Shown here one piece after another: positions 1 through 8,703 of a DNA stretch of 64,000 nt. The DNA is from Giardia muris (taxonomy: Eukaryota; Fornicata; Diplomonadida; Hexamitidae). A program made the position numbers and the translations under genes. Below the pieces are notes generated by a model. The model was not told where the DNA came from, did no database searches, and saw nothing but the letters and a program-made list of their open reading frames with translations. The DNA lies in assembly GCA_006247105.1 (NCBI GenBank), contig CM016928.1, positions 62,001-126,000 of the forward strand, written 5' to 3'. How positions within the stretch are numbered: the stretch's first letter is position 1; each line of letters begins with the position of its first letter.

Positions 1-1
1 C

Positions 2-445
2 ACCCTCAAAGCTGGGGGCAAGCCGGACTGTCCTAACTGTCTAGACCTTACACGGAAGTATGAAGAGGCGCGCGGAGAACGGACGAAACTTCTTGATGCC
101 CTCAAGCAGACGGAGAAGGAGTTGGATGAGGTCGATGACGAGTATGAGGCGTTGAATGCTAAATATAAGCGACTGAAGAAGAAGGCCGAGGATGATACGC
201 GGCGATTGGATGAAGAGCTTGAAGAGGCATATGGAAAGGCACGTAGGCTGGAGGAGCAGGTCAAGCGGCTTCAGAGTGAGGTGGGAATAGCCGACGACCT
301 ACGAGCAAACCTTTCCGAGACTCAGGCGCGCGTCGTTGACCTTCAGAAGCAGTGCGACATCAAGGAGGCGGAGATGGCGAAGATCCTCGAGGTTTACACC
401 ACCCTTGAGACCAGATACAACGCCATCAAGAGCGTGATGGTCTAA
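2..445 (+). CDS. Coiled-coil protein, C-terminal part (5' end outside window)
   Basis: The reading frame is open from the left edge, so the true start lies upstream and only about 147 residues are visible. Near the left edge is a CPNC (Cys-x2-Cys) motif. The rest is charged and helical with heptad-like spacing, rich in Glu, Lys, Arg and Leu, which predicts a long coiled coil. It stops at TAA 443-445. Its 3' end overlaps the convergent membrane-protein gene by 20 bp. No family is recognisable; a cytoskeletal or scaffold role is only a guess. Confidence 0.7.
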   Translation, partial: TLKAGGKPDCPNCLDLTRKYEEARGERTKLLDALKQTEKELDEVDDEYEALNAKYKRLKKKAEDDTRRLDEELEEAYGKARRLEEQVKRLQSEVGIADDLRANLSETQARVVDLQKQCDIKEAEMAKILEVYTTLETRYNAIKSVMV

Positions 446-2147
446 CCCATTCACGAAGGAGAGTCTCCATCACATGGACAAGGATCCCATAGAAGATGAA
501 GACCAGGGGCAGCACCAGGTTATCCATGGTGGCCGTGAGCTCATAGAGCATGACGCAGGTCGCGACGACGAGGGTGCAGACCAGGTCGAAACCGAAATTC
601 CACATCGATACAGTAGTGATCGCCAAGATCGTTAATGATCCGATCACCGTCCGTCCTTGGCACAGCATCGGGCGTGAATACATATACGTGCTTTGGCACG
701 CAGTCTCAGTTGGCTCAGCCGTCTCCGCCGCTCCCGATTGCTTTGTACTCCGCCAGAACCGTATAGAAAAGGTGTTCTCAACGGTCGGTGGCGGCCTTTT
801 CAAATATAACGCGTACAAGGCCGGCCCATAGACCGCCCAGCTGTCTGCGGAGACGACGGTGATGATCCCAGCGAAAGGGATGAAGTTACTCACCTGGAAG
901 CGTCGAGGCGACGACTCCCAGAATAGGACTCGCCGTGAATGTAGGTCCGGTCCGATAGCCCTGTAGGTCCCATCGAACCATGCTCGACCCCGTGCCTCCG
1001 AGGTCAGGAGGGCGTAGATGGAGAAATAAAGGGAGACACATAGGAGCAGGAAGATGTGGGAGAGCTCAACCATGTAATAACGGTCACGAACGTAACGGTC
1101 AGTCAGACGATGGTAAAGACTGGGGACGTGGCCTCGTACGGCCTCCAAGAAGACCAGCAGGAGTAAGAGGAAGGTCGAAAGGATGAGGAGGAGTGCCAGG
1201 TCGATGAGTAGTACAGATGTGGCATCGTAGATGAGAATGTGATACAATTTCCGGAAGAGGGCGTCGGAAAGCCGCGTTGGAAGTCGAGGCCGGACGAAGC
1301 GGAAGCAGAGGCGATACAGTGTATAGATCTTCAAAGAGATGAAGACGACAGAGAAGAGATAGCGTCTGAAGAGGGCCTGAATCTTCTCGTCTCCCAATGA
1401 CCTCACCCACTCGAGATATCGGCGCGCAACGAAGCCCATACTGACCTCACGGTATGCCGTGGGATATGACCCCGGTCTAGGATACCAGATGGTATGATAC
1501 CAATACCAAGAGCCAGCGCAAACCCCCACGAGGGTGTAGATGAGAGCAAGGTGCCGGTTGTACCCCTGCACCCTCCTCGTCAAGGTCTTTTGGATATAAA
1601 GATAGGATAGAGAGAAGTACGCCGTTCTTAGAAAACAGCTCCCAGCGGCCGCTGGAAGAAGCTCGAAGTCTAGAGGCTGATAGGGCCCCTCCACGAGGTA
1701 GGTGAACACTCGAGTATGCGGGTCGTTGACCTCAATGATCAAGGCCTTCATAAATAGAAGAACTTGCCAGACCAGTATCGAGTCGGTCTCCGTCAGAGTT
1801 CCAGGATATGGGGGTATAAGGGTCAGGATGACGGCCATAAGAAGACAACCACTGATGTGATGATGATATCCTAATGGGGCATGATAGACAAAATGCCAGA
1901 TCAGCATTGTGACTATTGCAAGCGGCCCTAGTAGTCCAAACAGGACCAGCGGCCTTCCAAGCCCTGGTACCCCCGCGAGGTCGACTCCTGACGCGAGAAT
2001 GATTCGCTTAAGGGCAGAGTACATCACGCAAAGGATTACCGCCTGGTTCGTCCCGGAGAGGTATCCGAGGACGGTGAGCAGGATCAATAACCGCGGGAGG
2101 ACGCGGATGTGCTGGCGGCTGGCGCTGGGGCACGGCTGAGGAAGCAT
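426..2147 (-). CDS. Polytopic membrane protein, unknown function (573 aa)
   Basis: About ten hydrophobic segments are spread over the protein. Examples are near residues 15-45 and 60-85, a Leu-rich stretch around 315-340, and the C-terminal third. Short Arg/Tyr-rich loops separate them, and a basic tail ends in PSRS. I chose the ATG at 2147 because the frame upstream has only non-ATG starts and because 2147 lies 23 bp from the divergent start at 2171. The first hydrophobic segment starts about ten residues in. No transporter or enzyme signature was recognised. The 3' end overlaps the convergent gene at 426-445. Confidence 0.75.
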   Translation of the reverse strand: MLPQPCPSASRQHIRVLPRLLILLTVLGYLSGTNQAVILCVMYSALKRIILASGVDLAGVPGLGRPLVLFGLLGPLAIVTMLIWHFVYHAPLGYHHHISGCLLMAVILTLIPPYPGTLTETDSILVWQVLLFMKALIIEVNDPHTRVFTYLVEGPYQPLDFELLPAAAGSCFLRTAYFSLSYLYIQKTLTRRVQGYNRHLALIYTLVGVCAGSWYWYHTIWYPRPGSYPTAYREVSMGFVARRYLEWVRSLGDEKIQALFRRYLFSVVFISLKIYTLYRLCFRFVRPRLPTRLSDALFRKLYHILIYDATSVLLIDLALLLILSTFLLLLLVFLEAVRGHVPSLYHRLTDRYVRDRYYMVELSHIFLLLCVSLYFSIYALLTSEARGRAWFDGTYRAIGPDLHSRRVLFWESSPRRFQVSNFIPFAGIITVVSADSWAVYGPALYALYLKRPPPTVENTFSIRFWRSTKQSGAAETAEPTETACQSTYMYSRPMLCQGRTVIGSLTILAITTVSMWNFGFDLVCTLVVATCVMLYELTATMDNLVLPLVFIFYGILVHVMETLLREWVRPSRS

Positions 2148-2170
2148 ATGAGGTGTCTCGAGGTTGTAAA
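2148..2170. promoter_or_regulatory. Shared divergent promoter, 23 bp
   Basis: This is the whole space between the start codons of two divergent genes. The right-hand ATG is preceded by tgtaaa, and the left-hand start reads through CTCAT on the other strand. Giardia initiators are short A/T-rich runs at the ATG, so both promoters must lie here or extend into the opposite coding sequence. Confidence 0.45.
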
Positions 2171-3178
2171 ATGAACTTTGAGTCCGGAGCCCGCGATGGC
2201 GTCGAGTGGCGGGCTCTTCGCGAGCTTCACGAGGCACGAGAGGCATCTCTGGCGGAGGACCTCGCTAGGCTCCGCGCAGAGCTCGTCCACGAGCGGACCC
2301 TTGTGCAGCAGATGCAACAGAATCGGGAGGCCGAGCTGCGAGATCAGACGGGTAAGGAGCTGCAGCTTCAGAGCGCGCTCGCGGCCGCCCAGCTCCGATC
2401 CGAGCAGCTCGCGGCGATTGTACATGACATGCGGACCGAGCTTACAGAGGCACGGACTGAACGTGCTGACCTGATGAAGCGCCTCGATGCGGCGCGCGAG
2501 GAGTACTTTACCCTCCAGCGAATGGGGGCGGCCAGCCGCGCCAGGGTTACGGAACTCGAGGAGCAGTTGACCAGGGTGAAGGCCAAGCATGAAGAGGAGC
2601 TTGGGCGGTTACGCCAAGCGATGCTTGGGGCGTCATCCATTGTGGCACAGACACGAGGAGGCGGGACGACGGATCCCGGCTATGATGCCGTCGTTTCAAC
2701 GTTGCTTGACGTCTATGAGGTTAACGTTGGAAAGGCTGGGGTACAACCCTATTCGATCAATGATCACGACCTTCTATTAGGCCGTATCGCAACCCTTGCT
2801 CGGGAACTTGAGGAAACAAAGCTCGATGCTCGACGGCTTCGTGATGAACGTGAACTGCTTGAGACACGTCTGACACGCCTCCAGCAAACGCAGCGAGAGG
2901 CCTACAAGGGTTCTGGGGTCATCGCCCCAAGTGTCACAGCCCTGATGAACGAGGTTGAGGAGAAGGAAAGGCTGCTATGCGAACAAGAAACACGGCTTCT
3001 CGAGGCGCGTGCGGCTACTCGTGCTGCTGAGGAAAGACTTGAGGCACGTGACCGTGAGGTTCGATCCCTCAAGGCCGCCCTTCGAGATATGGCTGGGACT
3101 CTTCGTCAAGTCGACGAGGTGCGAGCAACAGTACGCGAATTGATTCGCGAAGAACGTTCTCGAGGTGGTCCGCGGTGA
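2171..3178 (+). CDS. Coiled-coil protein (335 aa)
   Basis: Apart from a short break near residues 165-205, the whole sequence is predicted coiled coil, with repeated Leu/Ala heptads and Glu/Arg-rich flanks. It has no Pro-rich or membrane segment. The start is the ATG at 2171, directly after the A-rich initiator tgtaaa; an in-frame GTG at 2153 is a less likely start. The C-terminus is basic (EERSRGGPR). It ends 12 bp before the convergent Ser-rich gene. In Giardia, proteins of this type often belong to the cytoskeleton or basal bodies, but nothing here shows that directly. Confidence 0.8.
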   Translation: MNFESGARDGVEWRALRELHEAREASLAEDLARLRAELVHERTLVQQMQQNREAELRDQTGKELQLQSALAAAQLRSEQLAAIVHDMRTELTEARTERADLMKRLDAAREEYFTLQRMGAASRARVTELEEQLTRVKAKHEEELGRLRQAMLGASSIVAQTRGGGTTDPGYDAVVSTLLDVYEVNVGKAGVQPYSINDHDLLLGRIATLARELEETKLDARRLRDERELLETRLTRLQQTQREAYKGSGVIAPSVTALMNEVEEKERLLCEQETRLLEARAATRAAEERLEARDREVRSLKAALRDMAGTLRQVDEVRATVRELIREERSRGGPR

Positions 3179-3190
3179 CGTTCACTTGGC

Positions 3191-4039
3191 TCAGAGTCGT
3201 TTGCTGTACACGGCACTCGTGTCAATGCTTTGCCCTCCATTAAAGGACCCACGCTTGCGCTTCTCCTTCGCGCTACGGTAATCGCTCCCCTTAGACGCGC
3301 GGAGGTCCTGGTAGCGATCGTGAAGGCCGAGCCCGGGTTTGTCACCCCCTCGGCCCTGCTGATGAGTCTGCCCTTTACGCGGTGGCTCATGTATCTCCTT
3401 CGGTGGCTGAGGATGGTTGTGACAGTCCTTCCCCTTAGGAGGTGGAGGTTTCTGAGGTGGCGGTGATGAAGGAGCTCTTGATGAAGACTCACTTGACACG
3501 GAAGAGGAACTACCAGAGGAGCTGCTGGTGGAGGGACTACCAGAAGAACCGCTGGTAGAGGAGGATGAATATGAGGATGAACTTGAGGAACTTGAGGAGC
3601 TTGAGGAACTCGACGAACTTGAGCGGGAGGAAGAGCTGCTGCTCATTGAGGAGGTATTCTCTTGTCCGGGTGGGGGTTTCGAGAAGGAGCTGCTGGACAA
3701 AGTGGATGATGAACCGGAATCCGAGCCCGACGACGATGATGATCTCGATGATGAGCTTGAGGATGATGACTCATCATCGTTCACCAGAGGTACGGATGTT
3801 TGTTTGACGCATTCCTGGGGTTTGGGGGGTGCGGAAACTTGCTTGGGGGCCGATTGGGCTGATTTGCTTAGCCCCATATCATGAGAAGGTTGAGAGGCGA
3901 ACGAGCCACTTAAAACCTTAAACTCATCCAGGATGACATCAACGACGGTGTGAATGGCTCCGCTGAGACCTGTCCCCAGGTTCGGGGCGACACGCAGGTA
4001 GGCTCTGGTGGCCTCGGCTAGTAGTTGCCGCTCTTTCAT
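3191..4039 (-). CDS. Nopp140/SRP40-like nucleolar phosphoprotein (282 aa)
   Basis: Three parts are visible. The N-terminus (about 1-45) is helical. The middle (about 85-190) is a very Ser-rich low-complexity tract with scattered Arg, Asp and Gly. A Pro/Lys-rich linker follows. The C-terminus contains KRKRGSFNGGQSID followed by a hydrophobic/basic end, which matches the C-terminal signature of SRP40/Nopp140 (a K-K-R-G-S-[YF]-x-G-G core). Known members are nucleolar chaperones of box C/D and H/ACA snoRNPs, phosphorylated on acidic Ser tracts. The acidic Ser/Glu alternation of yeast SRP40 is weak here, so the call rests mainly on the C-terminal motif. Confidence 0.6.
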   Translation of the reverse strand: MKERQLLAEATRAYLRVAPNLGTGLSGAIHTVVDVILDEFKVLSGSFASQPSHDMGLSKSAQSAPKQVSAPPKPQECVKQTSVPLVNDDESSSSSSSSRSSSSSGSDSGSSSTLSSSSFSKPPPGQENTSSMSSSSSSRSSSSSSSSSSSSSSSSSYSSSSTSGSSGSPSTSSSSGSSSSVSSESSSRAPSSPPPQKPPPPKGKDCHNHPQPPKEIHEPPRKGQTHQQGRGGDKPGLGLHDRYQDLRASKGSDYRSAKEKRKRGSFNGGQSIDTSAVYSKRL

Positions 4040-4055
4040 TTATAGAGCAAAAAGA
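4040..4055. promoter_or_regulatory. Shared divergent promoter, 16 bp
   Basis: The sequence ttatagagcaaaaaga separates two divergent ATGs. Each strand carries its own A/T-rich initiator: TATAA immediately before the minus-strand ATG, and AAAAAGA immediately before the plus-strand ATG. It is a good example of a two-way Giardia-type initiator. Confidence 0.5.
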
Positions 4056-5906
4056 ATGTGCACTGATCCTGGAATGACCAACATCGATACCATGATCCGC
4101 CAGCACTCGCTGGTCCAGCGCCCTTTTTCATACGCGCAGTGTAAGGAGAAGCTGTCGGAGTACTTCAAGAGCATTCTGAACAAGATCTTCGAGCCAGGGA
4201 CGGACGACTCCCAAGAAGACCAGAGGGGGAAGCAGCTGAACAGCCCCTTCGCGAGCGAGCCGATCGCCGAGGTCTTCACGTCCCTGCTCAAGGATAGGGC
4301 AATCTCGGTCCGCTTCTTCATTGAGGACGAGAAGTATACAATTAAGGACTTCCTTTCGAGGCTCAATAAGGAGTGGATCCGAGACAAGAAGGACTACTGG
4401 CGGGCGCGCTGCGTCCTCCAGCCGATCCGCCACAGTGCAACCTACAACCCAGACCTCATCCTTCTATTGTTTGAACTGAAGGAGGACGTCTTGAAGGACC
4501 TTCTGAATCTGGCCTACCATGATTGCGCTGTTGACGTCCTCAGGTACCTCGTACGTATGCTCCCTCCAGGAGGGCGCCAGGTCGCGTTCGCCAATGTTTG
4601 CAAGAACGTACTCGATGAGACCTTTGAGGATCTGAAGAACTACAGGGAGGTGGATGATGAGAGGGATCCTGAGAGTAAGAAGAAGGCGAAAGCCTTGGTA
4701 AGGCTAGTGGCTCGCATTGGTGGAATCGTCGAGCTACTCACCGAGCTTAACCAGAAGTGGTTTCCTGGATCTGAGTACTTCACGGGGGATGATGTGGGGA
4801 ACCTGTTGGATCATGTCTTCCGTGTCCCCCCCAAAGACACCAGCAAGTTCGCAGTGGACGAGATCCTGTCCGCCCAGCGCCGCCTGGCCTTCTTCGTTCT
4901 GCATTATGTTACCCTATGCATCCTCTCGTGTCTCTTCCTTGACGAGAAGAGGAATGACGGCTTTTACTTCAATGTCTTCCTCACTAAGCTCACAGATGCC
5001 ATGCCCAAAGACGAAGGCCAGCTCGAAGATGACAAGGTTCTCCGTCACTTCTTACAGATCCTTTGCCGTTGCCTATGCATCCTGAGCGACATCCGTCAGG
5101 CAGTCGTAAAGGAGCGCTTCGCTAGCCCAGCTGAGTTCGGATACAATTACGTGGCGCATAGAGACGATAATACTGGAGTCACCGAGTGGGCCTCTCTGGG
5201 GCCTACGGCTTACGTCGGGATTGGAGGCATCGCCGACGAGGTGTCAATCTACGGCTGGGAGGGCGACGATGCCTGGAAGATGAAGGCCTCGCGCGAGAGT
5301 TTCTTGCTCGCCCTTGGAAACTACGTTGACGGACTCCTCAGCATTCCTACGGTCGGAGTGATGGTCAAAAAGGCCAAAGGTAGAATTGAGAGGTTCAGTC
5401 GTGAGGTAGCGCCAAATGCCTTTGATTACATGTTGCAGTTCTGCCTGACCCGCATCCAGACAATAGTGGGCGACTTATGCTTCACCTTCGCCTCCCGTGA
5501 CTCCGAAAGAACCGGTGGAGAGCTCACGGCGAAGGCAAGGGAGCTGATGAAGAAGTTGTTCGGACTAACCGATTTCGAGGATGATTGTAAGGCCTATCTC
5601 GATCTAGTCACGAAGACCCAGATGGAACCGGGAAATGGTCGGGCTGTCCAGTTCTCGAAGAACCCCCGCATGGTATATGTCAAATGCGTCGCCCAGAAGC
5701 TCGGTGAGTTTAGGAAGCAGGAGCCAGAGATCAAATGCGTCATCCGGAGGTTCAAGATGTTCGGAGATGCCTGCCTTAGCTCCGATAACTGGAGGAGCGA
5801 GAGCACAGATAAGGTGACGCCAAAGGAGATAGTTAGCCTCGACGAGGCCATCCCCAGATCGGTCCACGAAGCCATTTGCAAAGCATGTTCTGGACCGCCC
5901 AAGTGA
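4056..5906 (+). CDS. Conserved-looking helical protein, unknown function (616 aa)
   Basis: This is a soluble, mostly helical protein with no signal peptide or membrane segment. A charged N-terminal third has repeated helix pairs (about 20-200). A central helical block follows, including a hydrophobic stretch around residues 285-310. The C-terminal third is basic. The start at 4056 follows the A-rich initiator; 4074 is an alternative in-frame ATG. The stop TGA lies inside AGTGAAA (5902-5908), a Giardia-like poly(A) signal. I do not recognise the family; an alpha-helical scaffold would fit the composition. Confidence 0.75.
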   Translation: MCTDPGMTNIDTMIRQHSLVQRPFSYAQCKEKLSEYFKSILNKIFEPGTDDSQEDQRGKQLNSPFASEPIAEVFTSLLKDRAISVRFFIEDEKYTIKDFLSRLNKEWIRDKKDYWRARCVLQPIRHSATYNPDLILLLFELKEDVLKDLLNLAYHDCAVDVLRYLVRMLPPGGRQVAFANVCKNVLDETFEDLKNYREVDDERDPESKKKAKALVRLVARIGGIVELLTELNQKWFPGSEYFTGDDVGNLLDHVFRVPPKDTSKFAVDEILSAQRRLAFFVLHYVTLCILSCLFLDEKRNDGFYFNVFLTKLTDAMPKDEGQLEDDKVLRHFLQILCRCLCILSDIRQAVVKERFASPAEFGYNYVAHRDDNTGVTEWASLGPTAYVGIGGIADEVSIYGWEGDDAWKMKASRESFLLALGNYVDGLLSIPTVGVMVKKAKGRIERFSREVAPNAFDYMLQFCLTRIQTIVGDLCFTFASRDSERTGGELTAKARELMKKLFGLTDFEDDCKAYLDLVTKTQMEPGNGRAVQFSKNPRMVYVKCVAQKLGEFRKQEPEIKCVIRRFKMFGDACLSSDNWRSESTDKVTPKEIVSLDEAIPRSVHEAICKACSGPPK

Positions 5907-5943
5907 AACTGACATATACTAGAGGGAGAAGAGGAGAGGATGG

Positions 5944-8097
5944 TCATACTGTGCAGGTCAAAACGGCGGTTATGACGGAGATGTTATCCTGGCTTTCCCT
6001 CCAGTACGAGCCGTCTCGGATTCTGAGCGCTCCCGCCTGTGCCGAAGGTGAAGAGCGGGCGATAAAGGCGACATCCTCATCACTCATGACGTCCCAACAG
6101 CCATCACAAGCCAAGATGAGCCAGGCACCCCCAGGCGCATGGTAGCGTGTCACACAAACATATGGAACAACCGTTATGATTGGTTTGTACTCGAAGTCTC
6201 CGAATGCACGACAGACGGATAAACCAGACATGACTCGGCCATCTCGGACATAACCTCCGGCCGCTTCAACACGTCGAGCTTCCTCGGGTGCCGTGGGCTT
6301 ATGATCACGGCTCAGGCGAGTAAGCGTCCCTGTACTTCGTCGTTTCCGTCGCAAGGAGTCATCGGACGAGGTCAGTCCTTCATCACTGAACCAAGTTGAG
6401 ACGTCAAAGAGACTACTATAGGACGAGGTTCCAGGTTGGAGATATGCCTGGCTGTACTGATGAGGTGCGACGCTAAGAAGAATGGCCCGTGAGTCACCAC
6501 AGTTTGCGGCGACAATGAAGTCCTGAGTCACATAACAGACGATCGCTGTCGACCCAGCCTTCACATGCCGTTCCCGAAGCATCTCGTCGACCGTTAGAAA
6601 GACGGCGGTGAAAAAGGATGGCCAAGTGACGTCAGGCACCTGAAGTGGGCTTTCTAACTTCGCAGCAAAGAGGAGGTGATTGAGCATGTCTGCAAGAACG
6701 CTAGGAAACAAACGGCCTACCTGAGTCGAGCATTCAGTGCCCCCATGGCCATCAAATATGGCCAATAGGATCTCTCGTTCCTTATTTGCAGTAAGAGGCC
6801 CACGGAACTCTGGCCGCCCTTGTCGGTAAGTATGGAAGTCCTCAATCAACAGACTGGTGTCTTCCATCTGTGACCGTTGCCCAAGCGTCTCCACCGAGGC
6901 AATACTGGCATGGACTAAGTGGGCGTCTCCTGAGACACCCTCAGGGAGCCCTGAAGATAGGCTATTGACTAGAGCCTTGATGAGGCTTGATTCTAGACTA
7001 GAGAACAGAGGATTGGAGACGAGACGTTCACGCACCTCAAGGCAGGTCCGGTCAGTACACCGCGCCTCCGAGGTACTAGACTGAGTGTGTGCGGTCTCAT
7101 CGACCTCTGTGTTGCAATATGATATCATCGGGTCAAGAATATCGTGTGAACGTACTCGTGGTCCGCTAGTGGCCGTCACTAGGAGATCGTCAAATGCCCG
7201 ATATGCACTTTCATTTCGTTCAGTGATCCGCATAAGGAGAGCAAGGCTCCGTGCGCTTGTGCTCGTCCCCGCGAGATTGATACGTCGAGGATTTGATGAG
7301 AAGCTCAACGCTGAGCGCAGTTGCCGTGCAGACTCGGATGTGATACCAGGATTAGAGCTCAAATCAAGTACAAGTAACCGTCGGAGCCCCCCTATGAAGC
7401 CGCAGAGCGTCGTAACGGCCTCGTCTCCACAGCCTGTCCCTGCCAGGATCAGAACTCGGAGATCGACGTGGTATTTCAGGGCCTCGACTACGAGCACCAA
7501 ATGGTCATCACCAATGTGATTATCAGAGATATCGACGTATTTGAGCGGCGAATGACCCAGACGGCCGAGTGCCGCAAGGCCACGAGCGAGTCCGTCGGCA
7601 TGCGATCCAGCCAAGTGGCAACGACTGAGGGTTAGACTCTCCAGGCCTCGCCAACCACCAAGGAGTCGCTCCAAACGACCTGCCAGGGCATCGGCGAGGA
7701 CCTGTTCTGTGAGGAAGAGAGACATCAAATATGGACAGGCCTCAAGGGTCAGCATCAGCGCCTCCAAGAACGCGGGAGAGACGGGGCGGTCGATGGCTAC
7801 ATCCCAACGCTCAGAATGCTCGATGCAGAGGAGGCCAAGACTCCTGACGTAGGCGTCGGCGGTGTGCGGCGGGGAGAAAACGTCAGGAAGGTTCCAGGGG
7901 CTGATCCAATCGTCACCCCCTCCGGAGGTATGGCCATTGAAGACTAGAAGCCGTTGAAGGGCGAGGGCATCGGCCTTCCCCTCCTCCCGCCGCATGGCCG
8001 CCGAGAGGGCACGGTAGTGGCCCCGGAAGACGTCCTGGACGTGTGCCGCGACCTCGGCACCCGCGTTTGCTCCCACGACTCCACAACCCGCGCCCAT
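5944..8097 (-). CDS. Leucine-rich-repeat / PP2C-type protein phosphatase (717 aa)
   Basis: Roughly residues 100-310 hold leucine-rich repeats with LxxLxLSxC-like and LxLSSNPGI-like units. From about 395 to the end is a complete PP2C (PPM) Mn/Mg-dependent Ser/Thr phosphatase. Its motifs occur in order: RSQMED, FDGHGG (metal-binding Asp), NCGDSRA, SRDHKP, CRAFGDFEYK, ACDGCWD and DNISVI. All metal-binding acidic positions look intact, so activity is likely. The N-terminus MGAGCG fits N-myristoylation at Gly2 with a nearby Cys, suggesting a membrane-anchored enzyme. On its coding strand the ATG is preceded by TTTTAAAAA. LRR-PP2C fusions recall PHLPP and fungal adenylate cyclase architectures, but no adenylate cyclase domain is present. 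Confidence 0.9.
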   Translation of the reverse strand: MGAGCGVVGANAGAEVAAHVQDVFRGHYRALSAAMRREEGKADALALQRLLVFNGHTSGGGDDWISPWNLPDVFSPPHTADAYVRSLGLLCIEHSERWDVAIDRPVSPAFLEALMLTLEACPYLMSLFLTEQVLADALAGRLERLLGGWRGLESLTLSRCHLAGSHADGLARGLAALGRLGHSPLKYVDISDNHIGDDHLVLVVEALKYHVDLRVLILAGTGCGDEAVTTLCGFIGGLRRLLVLDLSSNPGITSESARQLRSALSFSSNPRRINLAGTSTSARSLALLMRITERNESAYRAFDDLLVTATSGPRVRSHDILDPMISYCNTEVDETAHTQSSTSEARCTDRTCLEVRERLVSNPLFSSLESSLIKALVNSLSSGLPEGVSGDAHLVHASIASVETLGQRSQMEDTSLLIEDFHTYRQGRPEFRGPLTANKEREILLAIFDGHGGTECSTQVGRLFPSVLADMLNHLLFAAKLESPLQVPDVTWPSFFTAVFLTVDEMLRERHVKAGSTAIVCYVTQDFIVAANCGDSRAILLSVAPHQYSQAYLQPGTSSYSSLFDVSTWFSDEGLTSSDDSLRRKRRSTGTLTRLSRDHKPTAPEEARRVEAAGGYVRDGRVMSGLSVCRAFGDFEYKPIITVVPYVCVTRYHAPGGAWLILACDGCWDVMSDEDVAFIARSSPSAQAGALRIRDGSYWRESQDNISVITAVLTCTV

Positions 8098-8130
8098 TTT
8101 TTAAAAGCACACAACACACACCCTCCAGCC
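8098..8130. promoter_or_regulatory. Divergent promoter between PP2C and ARL3
   Basis: The 33 bp between the two start codons begin with a tttttaaaa run serving the phosphatase gene. A CA-rich stretch (cacacaacacacac) then leads to the ARL3 ATG. The ARL3 side lacks the usual A-run at its ATG, which is unusual in this window. Confidence 0.4.
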
Positions 8131-8670
8131 ATGGGGCTATTCAGCTTGATTCGGAAGCATCGTAAGAAGGGAAAGAGCCTCCAGCTTCTGATCCTCGGGC
8201 TCGACAATGCGGGAAAGACGACCATTCTGCGGAAGCTATGTGCCGAGGATGTGACGACCACCATGCCGACACAAGGATTCAATGCGAAGACCATCAAGGG
8301 ACCCAAGGGGGTGAGTTTGAACTGTTGGGACGTGGGGGGACAACGGGCCATTCGGACCTATTGGGAGAACTACTACTCCGGCACGTCGTGTCTTATTTGG
8401 GTGGTAGACTCTGGGGACTTCAAGCGGCTGGAGGAGGTGGCCTTGGAGTTATCTCTGGCGGTTGAGGACGCGCGTCTGGCCGGGGTACCGGTTCTGATCT
8501 ATGCGAACAAGCAAGACTTGGCGACCGCTCTTTCTCCAAGCGAGCTATGCGATAAAGTAGGGTTATGGGCACTACGGGACCGTGTTTGGCACATCCAGGG
8601 CTGTAGTGCGCTGACGGGGGAGGGGTTGGAGGAGGGGATCAAATGGGTCCTCTCGAAGGTAAGCAAGTGA
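8131..8670 (+). CDS. ARL3: ADP-ribosylation-factor-like GTPase, ARL3 type (179 aa)
   Basis: This is a full-length ARF-family GTPase. The N-terminus MGLFSLIRK is amphipathic and has Gly2. The P-loop is GLDNAGKT (23-30), followed by a PTQGFN switch I with the conserved Thr. Switch II is WDVGGQR. The base-recognition motif is NKQD (about 126-129) and SALTGEG follows. The QGFN and SCSALTGEG-like context matches ARL3 best. ARL3 releases lipidated cargo from PDE-delta/UNC119 carriers into cilia, which would suit an eight-flagellate cell. WDVGGQ replaces the usual WDIGGQ. I chose the ATG at 8131 because the longer frame upstream is antisense to the PP2C gene. The stop lies in AGTGAAC (8666-8672). 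Confidence 0.93.
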   Translation: MGLFSLIRKHRKKGKSLQLLILGLDNAGKTTILRKLCAEDVTTTMPTQGFNAKTIKGPKGVSLNCWDVGGQRAIRTYWENYYSGTSCLIWVVDSGDFKRLEEVALELSLAVEDARLAGVPVLIYANKQDLATALSPSELCDKVGLWALRDRVWHIQGCSALTGEGLEEGIKWVLSKVSK

Positions 8671-8703
8671 ACGTGGGGTACCTCACCCCACCTTCCCCTT
8701 CCT

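Noticed and set aside
980..2139. Plus-strand frames inside the first membrane-protein gene
   Set aside because: They are low-complexity shadows antisense to a protein with clear membrane helices.
3055..3071. A perfect tRNA-like T arm (tgagg, loop ttcgatc, cctca) with a nearby partial acceptor stem
   Set aside because: D and anticodon arms do not pair, total length is short, and it lies inside a clear coiled-coil coding region.
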